In this document: positions 53,491 through 62,187 of the stretch, piece by piece
How the letters are laid out: every line of letters begins with the position of its first letter
How positions within the stretch are numbered: the first letter of the stretch is position 1
Assembly (NCBI RefSeq): GCF_000737515.1
Contig: NZ_CP006587.1
Coordinates: 868,001-932,000, forward strand
Direction of reading: 5' to 3'
Source of the DNA: Hymenobacter sp. APR13
GTDB lineage: Bacteria > Bacteroidota > Bacteroidia > Cytophagales > Hymenobacteraceae
DNA: 64,000 nucleotides
Program-made: the position numbers and the translations under genes
Notes under the pieces: model-generated
What the model was told of the DNA's origin: nothing
Databases searched by the model: none
Seen by the model: the letters and a program-made list of their open reading frames with translations, nothing else

Positions 53491-53669
53491 AATGTCCGGT
53501 GTACTTTCATGCTTAATTTCACCCCATCTTTAGTTGGATGGCTTTTTCTACCTGAACAATCTTTTTCGCATAAAATTATTAATCGACTATTATACTATTA
53601 CTGCAAACAGACTAAAGCGGTGTAAGCACACCACATAATAAAGCAACTGTTCCCACACCTGTGAGCTTA

Positions 53670-53677
53670 CAAAAATA
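53670..53677 (-). promoter_or_regulatory. Possible -7 box for the 52519 unit
   Basis: Minus-strand TATTTTTG matches TAnnTTTG; it implies a leader near 175 bases. Confidence 0.25.
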
Positions 53678-53780
53678 CCGTGCAATTTTGTTTGTTGTAG
53701 ACACTAGTGATGTCTCCGCTATTTTTTTGTTTATATATCAGGAAGACAAAACCTTAAAGTCCGAGCCCCAACAACCCCGC

Positions 53781-53798
53781 ATTAAAATCAATTTTAAT
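53781..53798. promoter_or_regulatory. 18-bp palindrome, possible operator
   Basis: ATTAAAAT and ATTTTAAT are exact complements around CA. It sits in the AT-rich gap; operator function is a guess. Confidence 0.25.
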
Positions 53799-53840
53799 GT
53801 AAAATCAGCGCGAAAGATCAAACTATCGAAAATCAAAAAA

Positions 53841-53893
53841 AAGACAATGAAAGTTGGCATACTTTAATTAAGTACACCAACTTTCATTGTCTT
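53841..53893 (-). terminator. Strong terminator of the fdtB unit
   Basis: AAGACAATGAAAGTTGG (53841-53857) pairs over 17 bp with CCAACTTTCATTGTCTT (53877-53893); on the minus strand a run of eight T follows. It ends the unit that begins upstream of 55010. Confidence 0.9.
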
Positions 53894-53906
53894 AAGAATG
53901 ACTATG

Positions 53907-55010
53907 CTAAGAAAAAAAAGACCGTACTGCCACTGCTACCTTTTCTACCTGCGCTTCGCTCATACCAGGCCACATAGGCAAGCTTAGGGCCGTATCAGCA
54001 ATTTCTTCGGCAATGGGGAAGGTCCCGGCGGGTATGTTCAGGTGGGCGTAGGCTTGCTGAAGGTGCGGGGGTACAGGGTAGTGAATAAGCGTGCCTACAC
54101 CAGCCTCCGTAAGATGTTGCTGTAGGGCAGCGCGGCGTGCGGTACGTACTACGTAGAGGTGGTACACATGCGTAGAACCAGTGGCAACAATGGGCAAAAC
54201 CAAATCTGCGATACCTCCTAGCTGACTGTCGTACCAAGCAGCAATCTGTTGGCGCTGTGAGGTCCAGTCTTGCAGGTGTTGAAGCTTCACGCGTAGCACA
54301 GCCGCTTGCAACTCATCAAGGCGGGAGTTCTGACCAATTACTTCGTTGTAGTATTTCTGCTGGGAGCCATAATTACGTAGGGTGCGGATTTTAGCGTCCA
54401 GCGTGGCGTCGTTGGTGGTTACGGCCCCGGCGTCGCCGAGAGCTCCCAGGTTTTTGCCGGGGTAAAAGCTCGTGCCATTGGCGTTGCCGAAGGTGCCGGT
54501 GAGGCCACCTTCCCAAGCCGCACCCTGGGCCTGAGCGTTATCCTCTACTACCCATAAACCGTGCTTTTTGGCCACTGCCATTATCGGTCCCATTTCACAG
54601 GCCTGCCCGTAGAGATGCACCGGCATAATACCCTTAGTGCGGGGCGTGATGGCCGCCTCTAGCTTAGCAGGGTCCAGGTTATAGGTATGTGAGTCGGGCT
54701 CTACGGGTACGGGCACGCCACCTACGTAGGACACGGCCAGCCAGGTGGCGATATAGGTGTTGCTGGGCACAATAACTTCGTCGCCGGGCTGCACGTCCAG
54801 GGCCAGTAGAGCCAGGTGCAGGGCATCGAGACCATTGGCCACGCCTATTGTGTGGGCCACGTGATTGAAGGTGTTGTATTCAGCCTCAAAGGCTTTCACC
54901 TGCTCACCCAGCACGTACCACTGCTTATCGTACACATTGGCAATAGCAGCCAGTACTTCTTCCCGGATGGGGTCGTGCTGCGGGGAGAAAGAGAGAAAGG
55001 GAACGGACAT
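53907..55010 (-). CDS. FdtB-like dTDP-sugar 3-transaminase (DegT family)
   Basis: A 367-residue PLP enzyme. [46 protein letters not shown] and the Schiff-base Lys in [17 protein letters not shown] (the YPGKNLGA form is the FdtB/QdtB/TylB type) mark it. It makes dTDP-3-amino-3,6-dideoxy sugars from the 3-keto form produced by FdtA/QdtA-type ketoisomerases; a gene for one lies at 59073-59492. A -7 box sits 33 bases upstream and a strong terminator downstream. Confidence 0.87.
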   Translation of the reverse strand: MSVPFLSFSPQHDPIREEVLAAIANVYDKQWYVLGEQVKAFEAEYNTFNHVAHTIGVANGLDALHLALLALDVQPGDEVIVPSNTYIATWLAVSYVGGVPVPVEPDSHTYNLDPAKLEAAITPRTKGIMPVHLYGQACEMGPIMAVAKKHGLWVVEDNAQAQGAAWEGGLTGTFGNANGTSFYPGKNLGALGDAGAVTTNDATLDAKIRTLRNYGSQQKYYNEVIGQNSRLDELQAAVLRVKLQHLQDWTSQRQQIAAWYDSQLGGIADLVLPIVATGSTHVYHLYVVRTARRAALQQHLTEAGVGTLIHYPVPPHLQQAYAHLNIPAGTFPIAEEIADTALSLPMWPGMSEAQVEKVAVAVRSFFS

Positions 55011-55042
55011 AAAACAAAAAGCGAATGAGAGTAGCCGAAGTG

Positions 55043-55050
55043 CAAAGATA
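55043..55050 (-). promoter_or_regulatory. Putative -7 box for fdtB-like gene
   Basis: TATCTTTG on the minus strand matches TAnnTTTG exactly, 33 bases before the ATG at 55010. Confidence 0.45.
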
Positions 55051-55071
55051 CGACTTGACAGCCGGGAATAC

Positions 55072-57051
55072 CTACTGAACCTGGAGCGGAGCAGTAGGTT
55101 TCAGAGGATGTAGCACGTAAAGCACTTCTCCGGAACGAGCATCCCGGTACTGTCGGCGCACAAGCGGACGTAGCGTAGCGGGCAGTCGGGCCCGACGCGA
55201 AGCGCAGATAAACTGCAGGCCCGCACGGTGCACCAGTGCCAGCGCGGCACTATCGGCTGACAAGGGCTGCCCGGTCATCTGGCGCAGCTTCGCCAGCCGA
55301 AACAACGTTGACCGTCCTTTAATAAGCGCGGCCTGCGCGGAATCACGCGCGTAGCGCGGGTCGGTATTCAGGCTGTCCGGCACCAGTGAGGAAAGGGAAA
55401 CCAGCGTGTAGTCGTTTTTGAAATTCGATACATAAGTCCCGGCCGTATAGGAATCGGACGAGGTCATGTAGGCATTTTGGTAATCTTCGTCGCCCAACAA
55501 GTATCCCCCACGAGCAGGCAAGGACCGCAACACTGGTCCCACCTCCGCTAAGAAGGTGGCTGAAAAACGCGTATTAGTTGGGCCATCCGTTACAGCGTTT
55601 ATCAGCGCCCCACTCAGTAGGCCCAACACGGCTACCGCCAATCTGCTTACAGAGGCTTCACGCAGCGTATAGCTCAGTGCGGCAGCCAGTACCGCGCTAC
55701 TCACGGGCACCATTATGTTAGAGAAAAATTGCACCCCATCAAGGAAGTGATGGCCTAAGGTCCGCATGAGTACCGCGCCGAGCAGCGTACTTACAGACCA
55801 AGCCAGCAGTGGCCAGTTGGGGCAGATGGCTGAACGGAATTTGGCCGGGCCTTGCCACCAGAGCAGCCCTACCAACAGTGCGTAGCCCAGGTAATAGATA
55901 CCATAGTTAAGCACGGAACCGATGGCAATATTGAGCAGGGTTTTCAATTCTTTGCTTGCAGGCAGCACAGCAGCTAAAGCGGACGTGTGTCCTGCACTGG
56001 CAAACTGGTAGGCTGCGGGCTGCAGGGCGTAAAACAGGCCAACATATAGGCTAACGGCGGCCAGTGGCCCAAGCAATGCCAGCGCCCGCGACCAGGGCAG
56101 CCGCCGGCTCAGGCCTAGATAGAACGCCAGGCCCACTTGGCCTGCCGCCGCCGCCGGAGCCGTGGCCACGGTCAGGAGTGGTAGCAAAGCCAGCGCCGCA
56201 GCCACACCCATCCACCGCTGCCGGAGTAGCAGCAATACGGCTAGTAGCACCGACAAGTACACGGGAGCTAGCTTCGGGTGCAGCGTCAGATGCATGTGTG
56301 ACAGCAGAGACCCATTCGCCACGAATAAAAACTGCGTGAGGAAGGGCCACACCGTACCTGTTATAGTGAGGCTGAGTAACCCCAGCAGCGCTGCCAGCCC
56401 GGGCCGTAAACCATAATGGGCATAAATAGCAGCAAACCCAACCCCAACCGTGGTGATGAGGATGGTAGCCATACTTACGAAGAATACCCATACGGAAGGC
56501 AGCCCAGTAGCCCATACGAGTAAGGCATTGAGCCAGACTTCGAGGTAGTGGTAGGGCTGCTCTGTCTGAAACTGTGGAAAAACCACTTCCAGGGAATTGG
56601 TTTCCAGCCCGGCGTGGTTGAGCATTAGCGTCAGGCGGCTGTAATATACCTCGTCCTGAAAGGGCGTTTGCAGATACGCCGCGCCCGGCTCATATACCAG
56701 CCCATATTGCCCAACAAATACTGCCAGTGCCAGTAAAGAAGTGAGCCACAGGGCCGGGCCCAAAGGCATATGAGTGGCCAGCGGAATAACGCCCTGTGCC
56801 GGACGGCGAGCGGACCACATGACACCAGCCAGCAGCACCGGCGCGGGTAGCAGCACGCTTACGCCACCAGTCCGTAGTAGTGCATAGGCCGCCGTGATGG
56901 TTATGATACCCGTCAGCAAGCGCACATACACGGCAAAGAATGGTTCCTCGGTCTGCCAATCAGCCACCCGCAACAGGGCCGCTCCCAGACCATAGCAAAC
57001 CAATAGGCCGCCTAGCGCCAGCGCCAGCAGCTCTGTAAAGTAAGGTAGCAT
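55072..57051 (-). CDS. Large multi-span membrane protein, GT-C-like candidate
   Basis: A 659-residue protein (start ATG at 57051; a TTG at 57054 is also in frame). It has about 12-14 hydrophobic segments, then a soluble periplasmic-like C-terminal 180 residues. An early loop reads [22 protein letters not shown] and [24 protein letters not shown]; the acidic QDE near the first loop and the later FPQFQ/YHY block resemble GT-C-fold transferases such as lipid-linked sugar users. No family proved. 11 bases after the GT2 gene; likely acts on lipid-linked sugars in the periplasm. Confidence 0.6.
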   Translation of the reverse strand: MLPYFTELLALALGGLLVCYGLGAALLRVADWQTEEPFFAVYVRLLTGIITITAAYALLRTGGVSVLLPAPVLLAGVMWSARRPAQGVIPLATHMPLGPALWLTSLLALAVFVGQYGLVYEPGAAYLQTPFQDEVYYSRLTLMLNHAGLETNSLEVVFPQFQTEQPYHYLEVWLNALLVWATGLPSVWVFFVSMATILITTVGVGFAAIYAHYGLRPGLAALLGLLSLTITGTVWPFLTQFLFVANGSLLSHMHLTLHPKLAPVYLSVLLAVLLLLRQRWMGVAAALALLPLLTVATAPAAAAGQVGLAFYLGLSRRLPWSRALALLGPLAAVSLYVGLFYALQPAAYQFASAGHTSALAAVLPASKELKTLLNIAIGSVLNYGIYYLGYALLVGLLWWQGPAKFRSAICPNWPLLAWSVSTLLGAVLMRTLGHHFLDGVQFFSNIMVPVSSAVLAAALSYTLREASVSRLAVAVLGLLSGALINAVTDGPTNTRFSATFLAEVGPVLRSLPARGGYLLGDEDYQNAYMTSSDSYTAGTYVSNFKNDYTLVSLSSLVPDSLNTDPRYARDSAQAALIKGRSTLFRLAKLRQMTGQPLSADSAALALVHRAGLQFICASRRARLPATLRPLVRRQYRDARSGEVLYVLHPLKPTAPLQVQ

Positions 57052-57062
57052 CAACTAGTTAC

Positions 57063-58025
57063 CTATTCAGTTATCGTCTCCGCATTTGAGGGAGCCAGTT
57101 CGTTCACCTTCTTCACCACGTACATTGGCCGTTGCCGCGCCGCGTCGAGTCCTCGCCAAACGTACTCGCCAATAACACCCAGTGCAATCATCTGAAAGGC
57201 TGCCACAAAGAGCACCACTACCATCAGTGCTGTCCAGCCCTCGGGCTCGCCGCTCCCCCGAATCTTAAGCCCTATGATATACAGGCCGTATAGCAATGCC
57301 ACCAGTCCCAGCCCCAACCCCAGCACCGAAATGGCCCGGATAGGGAAGTAGGAAAACGAAAGAAGCGAATCGATGAGTAGCTTGACTTTCTTCTGCAAGG
57401 TCCAGCGCGACTTACCGATTTCGCGCTTGCGCCGTACGTATGGAATATTTACGTAGTCATATCCCAGCCAGATCATCAGGTAAAACAGGTTGCTGTTGCG
57501 CTCCTGCATCCGTACGACGTCATCACACACCTGTCGGTCGAAAAACACGAAGTCAAATCCTCCATCCGGAATATTCTTCAGCGCGAGATGTTTCATCAGC
57601 CAGTGAAAGCCTTTGGCAAAAACCTGGCTAAGCCCTGTTTCCTCCCGGTCCTGGCGGTTACCGATTACGAGTTTGAAGCCCTTCAGCCAATAATCGTACA
57701 TCTGCACCATCAGTTCAGGGGGGTCCTGCATATCGGCCGTAATAATGGCCATGCAGTCGCCGGTAGCCTGCTCCATACCCGCTACAATGGCGTTGTACGA
57801 ACCCACATTAGCCACTAGCTCTACCACCCGGATACGATCTGGGTATTGTGCCTGCATGCGACGCAGAGCCGCCACCGTACCGTCTCCGGAGCCATCGTCT
57901 ACGAATACATATTCAAAATCCAACCCTGCTGGAAAGTTGGTTTCATTAGCAATGAGCCCTGGGACTGTTACAGGAATGTTTTCCTCATTGAAATAGCAAG
58001 GAACGATTATGGAGAGCTTTGGCAT
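57063..58025 (-). CDS. GT2 polyprenyl-phosphate glycosyltransferase (GtrB/DPM1-like)
   Basis: A 320-residue protein: GT-A domain with LSIIVPCYFNEENIPVTVP, FVDDGSGDGTVAALRRM, CMAIITADMQDPPELM (DxQDP metal block) and GNRQDREETGLS, then two C-terminal helices (about 233-258, 270-295) and a basic tail. This is the GtrB layout, which makes undecaprenyl-phosphate sugars for periplasmic transfer, and the large GT-C-like protein next to it would be a natural user. Confidence 0.9.
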   Translation of the reverse strand: MPKLSIIVPCYFNEENIPVTVPGLIANETNFPAGLDFEYVFVDDGSGDGTVAALRRMQAQYPDRIRVVELVANVGSYNAIVAGMEQATGDCMAIITADMQDPPELMVQMYDYWLKGFKLVIGNRQDREETGLSQVFAKGFHWLMKHLALKNIPDGGFDFVFFDRQVCDDVVRMQERNSNLFYLMIWLGYDYVNIPYVRRKREIGKSRWTLQKKVKLLIDSLLSFSYFPIRAISVLGLGLGLVALLYGLYIIGLKIRGSGEPEGWTALMVVVLFVAAFQMIALGVIGEYVWRGLDAARQRPMYVVKKVNELAPSNAETITE

Positions 58026-58051
58026 TCAACTAAAAAAAAGTGCAATCAAAC

Positions 58052-59008
58052 TTACTTGCTGCAAGCTAGGACATGACTTGTGCCACCCAACCGAAAGCCC
58101 AGCTTCTCACAAGTGCGAAACACGGCTCCATTGGTTGCCTGAGTGGTCATTAACACCTGGGGCAGACTCAGAGCGCTGGCCCGCCGCACCGTTTCAGCTA
58201 CCAGCTTCAGGTGCCAGCCCCGGTTGGCTGGCCCTACGGCTGTGAGCAGCACCCGCGATGAGCCACTGCCTGGTACACCGGCCTCCGCCGCTGCATCACC
58301 AATTGCTAAAAACGAATCGACTGGTAAACCAGGCTCGTTGGGTACCAGCACGGCGTCGGCATAACTACCCTCGGTGGCAGCTTCGGCATAGCGGGCCAGC
58401 AGGGCATCGGCCCGGACCTGGCCAAACCATGGGTCAGCATGAAACCGGTCATATTGGTTGCGGGCCGTGGCAGCAATGCGGCCGATATGAACTGCTTCTT
58501 CGGGCCGAGCCAGGCGTACGGACGCGGGCGCAGGCAAAGTTGCCTCGGCTACAGGGCAATAAAAGTTAAGCCGGGTCTCGATAAGTTGCCAGCCACCGGC
58601 AGTTAAAGCCTGCAACAGCTCAATATCCTCGGCCGGCACCACGCTGAAAGCATAGTAGGAACCACGAGCGGCCAGCGTAGCCCGCAACTCCGTAGCTGCG
58701 GCCATCAGCCTAGCAGGCGAGGCATTGGCCCCAAACAGCCCCGTAAACAGCCGATAGGTTGGCGTACCGAAGAATTCTGTATCCCAGGGCAGATATTGCA
58801 ACAACCATTGACTGCTGCCATCGGCTGCCGTCATAACCTCCTCTCCTTTTCCAGTGCCGAAGCGGGCCGCCACGCCGGTACCGTAGCGCTCCTGCTGAGA
58901 TTCCGCGGGCAGATGCCGCAGAAAATGGGTAGGCGAATGCCGCAACAGCATCGCAGCCCGCGCCGTCACTAAGGCTGGATCAGTCCCCCCTGATGATTGG
59001 TCAGTCAT
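58052..59008 (-). CDS. WecD-like GNAT acyltransferase (dTDP-amino sugar)
   Basis: Start taken at the ATG at 59008 (MTDQSSGGTDPALVT); a TTG at 59029 is possible. 318 residues. The N-terminal part has LLQYLPWDTEFFGTPTYRLF (the WDTxFFG block of WecD/dTDP-fucosamine N-acyltransferases) and the C-terminal GNAT core has SSRVLLTAVGPANRGWHLKLV and TTQATNGAVFRTCEKLGFR. It lies between the ketoisomerase and GT2 genes, so N-acetylation of a dTDP-3-amino sugar is the likely role. Confidence 0.8.
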   Translation of the reverse strand: MTDQSSGGTDPALVTARAAMLLRHSPTHFLRHLPAESQQERYGTGVAARFGTGKGEEVMTAADGSSQWLLQYLPWDTEFFGTPTYRLFTGLFGANASPARLMAAATELRATLAARGSYYAFSVVPAEDIELLQALTAGGWQLIETRLNFYCPVAEATLPAPASVRLARPEEAVHIGRIAATARNQYDRFHADPWFGQVRADALLARYAEAATEGSYADAVLVPNEPGLPVDSFLAIGDAAAEAGVPGSGSSRVLLTAVGPANRGWHLKLVAETVRRASALSLPQVLMTTQATNGAVFRTCEKLGFRLGGTSHVLACSK

Positions 59009-59072
59009 CCGCGAACTGCCTCCCTGCAATAGCCATTATTCATTGCCAATTAAAAAATTTGCCCCTTTTAGC

Positions 59073-59492
59073 TCAGCTCAAAGCGCCCCAGGTACGCTTA
59101 AATTCCTCGTAGCTACGGATGTAATCTGATTCCTGATACGGCGCTGAAGCAAATACCAGTTGCACGGCCGAATGCGAATACTGCATAGTGTGCCAGGCCT
59201 GGGGCGGAACGTAAAGGCCTACATTCGGGTCTTCGAGCCGAAAAAGTCCGATGGTACCATCCGCCAGCTCAGTTGTGACGGTAATCCGGCCGGACACAGC
59301 GACCAGCACCTGCTCAGTCTTATGATGGGCATGGCGGCCGCGCACGATGCTTTCGGGGGTATAATACGTCCAGAAGGTGCGCTGCACTTCAAAAGGGAGT
59401 TGCTTGAGCTGCTCAGTCACGGAAATGTAGCCGATTTCAGGCGCTCCAAGCTTAGGGAACTCAATCAGGTGCGGATTAGGAAACTCAGACAT
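59073..59492 (-). CDS. FdtA/QdtA-like dTDP-4-keto-6-deoxyglucose 3,4-ketoisomerase
   Basis: A 139-residue cupin with the WxcM-like core: FPKLGAPEIGYISVTEQL, TFWTYYTPESIVRGRHAHHKTEQVLV (active-site HAHH) and VYVPP-type GLYVPPQAWHTMQYSH. The ATG at 59492 fits family length. It supplies the 3-keto sugar for the FdtB-like transaminase. Product stereochemistry (Fuc3N or Qui3N) cannot be read. Confidence 0.88.
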   Translation of the reverse strand: MSEFPNPHLIEFPKLGAPEIGYISVTEQLKQLPFEVQRTFWTYYTPESIVRGRHAHHKTEQVLVAVSGRITVTTELADGTIGLFRLEDPNVGLYVPPQAWHTMQYSHSAVQLVFASAPYQESDYIRSYEEFKRTWGALS

Positions 59493-59699
59493 AATTTGCT
59501 GCGAACATGTATCTCCTGAACCTGCTTTCAACTTCGCCCGTGCCATATATCATTGCCATCTTAACAGGCTGCAAGACGTAGTTTCGGCAGATGAACTCAA
59601 AAGCAAGAATACTACAGTGGTCCACCCATAAATCAGTGTCAGATCGTTGTATGTGACCAGAACTACGGTGTAGGGCGTCCATTATTTTGTTTCCGCTCG

Positions 59700-60686
59700 C
59701 TAGAACGAGCGGGGCGTGTTGTCAACAGCACCAGCGGTTACCTCGCTGATGTGGTCTTTGAAATATTCCAGCGTGCGGCGTAGGCCTTCCGCACGGTCGA
59801 CTTTGGGCTCCCAGCCCAGAATCTCGCGGGCCTTGCTGATGTCTGGCTTACGCTTCATCGGGTCGTTCTGGGGCAGCTCCTGATAGGTGGGCTTGAACTC
59901 CACGTTCATGAGCTTGGCAATTTCTTCGCCGAACTCCTTGATGGTGATTTCGTCGGGGTTGCCGATATTCACGGGAAGCGCGTAGTCGCTCAGCAGCAAG
60001 CGGTAGATGCCGTCCACTAGGTCATCCACGTAGCAGAACGAGCGGGTCTGCGAACCGTCGCCGAACACAGTCAGGTTCTCGCCGCGCAGGGCCTGGCTCA
60101 GGAAGGCTGGCAACACGCGGCCGTCGTTGAGGCGCATGCGCGGGCCATATGTGTTGAAGATACGGACAATGCGCGTCTCTAAGCCGTGGTGATTGTGGTA
60201 GGCCATGGTAATGGCCTCCTGGAAACGCTTGGCCTCGTCGTAGCAGCCGCGGGGGCCAACGGGGTTTACGTTACCGAAGTACTCCTCTACCTGCGGGTGC
60301 ACTTCCGGGTCGCCATACACTTCCGACGTGCTGGCAATCAGCATCCGGGCGCCTTTCACGCGGGCCAGGCCCAGCAGGTTGTGCGTACCCAGGGAACCCA
60401 CCTTCAGGGTCTGGATCGGAATTTTCAGATAGTCAATCGGCGAGGCCGGCGAAGCAAAGTGCAGGATATAGTCCAGCTTGCCGGGCACGAATACGAACTT
60501 CGATACATCGGCATGATGGAATTCGAAGTCCTCGCGGCCGAACAGGTGCTCGATGTTTTGCAGGTCGCCGGTGATGAGGTTATCCATGGCAATAACATGG
60601 TAACCCTCCGCCAGAAAACGCTCGCACAGATGAGAGCCCAGGAAGCCGGCCCCGCCGGTAATGAGTACGCGTTTTTTATCAGACAT
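59700..60686 (-). CDS. uxs: UDP-glucuronate decarboxylase (UDP-xylose synthase)
   Basis: Converts UDP-GlcA to UDP-xylose with NAD+. 328 residues; SDR loop [43 protein letters not shown], catalytic Tyr-Lys in [13 protein letters not shown] and [17 protein letters not shown] are the UXS marks. It has no membrane anchor. Follows ugd on the same strand, so UDP-Glc is taken to UDP-GlcA and then UDP-Xyl. Confidence 0.93.
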   Translation of the reverse strand: MSDKKRVLITGGAGFLGSHLCERFLAEGYHVIAMDNLITGDLQNIEHLFGREDFEFHHADVSKFVFVPGKLDYILHFASPASPIDYLKIPIQTLKVGSLGTHNLLGLARVKGARMLIASTSEVYGDPEVHPQVEEYFGNVNPVGPRGCYDEAKRFQEAITMAYHNHHGLETRIVRIFNTYGPRMRLNDGRVLPAFLSQALRGENLTVFGDGSQTRSFCYVDDLVDGIYRLLLSDYALPVNIGNPDEITIKEFGEEIAKLMNVEFKPTYQELPQNDPMKRKPDISKAREILGWEPKVDRAEGLRRTLEYFKDHISEVTAGAVDNTPRSF

Positions 60687-60699
60687 GCTGGTAGTTGTT

Positions 60700-60784
60700 T
60701 GTTGTTTGTTGTCAGTTGCTAGACTTCTAGAAGCACCATTCGTTGCCAGTTGTCTGATTAGCTAACAACTGACAACGAATATCT
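60700..60784. repeat. Inverted repeat between ugd and uxs
   Basis: TTGTCAGTTGCTAG near the left end pairs with TAGCTAACAACTGACAA (one gap) at the right, with CATTCGTTGCCAG between. It is the only clear intergenic palindrome of the repeat type in the polysaccharide half. Confidence 0.55.
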
Positions 60785-60789
60785 GACAA

Positions 60790-62133
60790 CTAAGACGCTA
60801 CTGGCTCGTGATGAGCCGTACGAATACCGATGCAGTGATAGGCAAAGCCTGCCTCCTGCATCTCCTTGGGATCGTAGATATTGCGGCCATCGAAGATAAC
60901 CTTCTGCTTGAGCAGCTTACCTACTACCTCGAAGCTGGGCGAGCGGAACTCCGGCCACTCAGTCACCACCAACAGAGCGTCAGCATCCACCAACGCTTCA
61001 AACTGATCCTTGGCGTAGGTAATGGTGTCGCCGAGCGTATGCTTGGCTTCGGGCATGGCTACCGGATCGTAGGCCGATACGGTGCAGCCTTCAGCCAGCA
61101 GCTTCTCGATAATCACCAGCGACGGTGCTTCGCGCATATCGTCAGTCTTGGGCTTGAACGACAAGCCCCAGATACCGAGTTTCTTGCCTTTCAGGTCGCC
61201 GCCGAAGTGCTTTTTCACTTTGTCGAACAGCACTTCCTTCTGGGCGTCGTTCACGCTTTCTACTGCCTGCAGCACCTGCATCTGGTAGCCATTTTCCTGA
61301 GCCGTTTTGATTAGCGCCTTCACGTCTTTGGGGAAGCACGAGCCGCCGTAGCCGATGCCGGGATAGATGAACTTCGTGCCAATGCGGGCATCAGAGCCGA
61401 TACCCTTACGCACCATGTTCACATCGGCGCCCATGATTTCGCACAGGTTGGCAATGTCGTTCATGAACGAAATCTTGGTGGCCAGCATGGAGTTGGCTGC
61501 GTATTTCGTCATCTCCGCCGACGGAATGTCCATGAAAATAATGGGGTGGCCGTTGAGCAGGAACGGTTTGTACAGCTTGCTCATAACCTCTTCAGCCCGC
61601 TCCGACGATACGCCCACCACAATGCGGTCAGGCTTCAAGAAGTCATCGATGGCGGCACCTTCTTTGAGGAATTCCGGATTGGAGGCAACATCGAAGTCGA
61701 TGGATACACCACGCTTGGCCAGCGCCTGCTCCAACTCGGTGCGCACCTTGGCGGCCGTCCCGACCGGCACCGTGCTCTTGGTGACGATAACGCCGTAGTC
61801 GGTCATGTGCTCGCCAATGCCGCGCGCAACGGCCAGCACGTATTTCAAGTCGGCCGAGCCGTCTTCGCCGGGAGGCGTACCTACGGCAATGAATGCTACA
61901 TCAGCACCCTTGATGCCTTCGGCCAGGCTGGTGGTGAACTGCAGGCGGCCGGCGGCCACATTGCGGCTCACCATTTCTTCCAGGCCGGGTTCATAGATGG
62001 GTAGAATACCCTTCTTCAGGTTGTCGATCTTCTTCTGGTCAATATCAATGCAGGTTACTTCGATGCCGACTTCGGCGAAGCAAGTGCCAGTAACCAGACC
62101 GACGTATCCGGTGCCTACTACAGCTATTTTCAT
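60790..62133 (-). CDS. ugd: UDP-glucose 6-dehydrogenase
   Basis: Oxidises UDP-glucose to UDP-glucuronate with two NAD+. 447 residues with [10 protein letters not shown] (7-16), the Glu-rich [14 protein letters not shown] block, [15 protein letters not shown] and catalytic Cys266 in [10 protein letters not shown]. Full length and typical. 54 bases after the asnB gene on the same strand. Confidence 0.96.
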   Translation of the reverse strand: MKIAVVGTGYVGLVTGTCFAEVGIEVTCIDIDQKKIDNLKKGILPIYEPGLEEMVSRNVAAGRLQFTTSLAEGIKGADVAFIAVGTPPGEDGSADLKYVLAVARGIGEHMTDYGVIVTKSTVPVGTAAKVRTELEQALAKRGVSIDFDVASNPEFLKEGAAIDDFLKPDRIVVGVSSERAEEVMSKLYKPFLLNGHPIIFMDIPSAEMTKYAANSMLATKISFMNDIANLCEIMGADVNMVRKGIGSDARIGTKFIYPGIGYGGSCFPKDVKALIKTAQENGYQMQVLQAVESVNDAQKEVLFDKVKKHFGGDLKGKKLGIWGLSFKPKTDDMREAPSLVIIEKLLAEGCTVSAYDPVAMPEAKHTLGDTITYAKDQFEALVDADALLVVTEWPEFRSPSFEVVGKLLKQKVIFDGRNIYDPKEMQEAGFAYHCIGIRTAHHEPVAS

Positions 62134-62187
62134 GGAATCTGGAAAGAGCAGAAAATTCTTGTTGAATAACGATTTTGGCAGCTTGTG

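Larger units (their letters stand above)
53491..53906. other. AT-rich intergenic region inside the locus
   Basis: No gene is supported in these 416 bases. They contain the leader of the gene at 52519, a possible minus-strand -7 box (TATTTTTG at 53670-53677), the 18-base palindrome at 53781-53798 and the terminator at 53841-53893. Confidence 0.6.
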
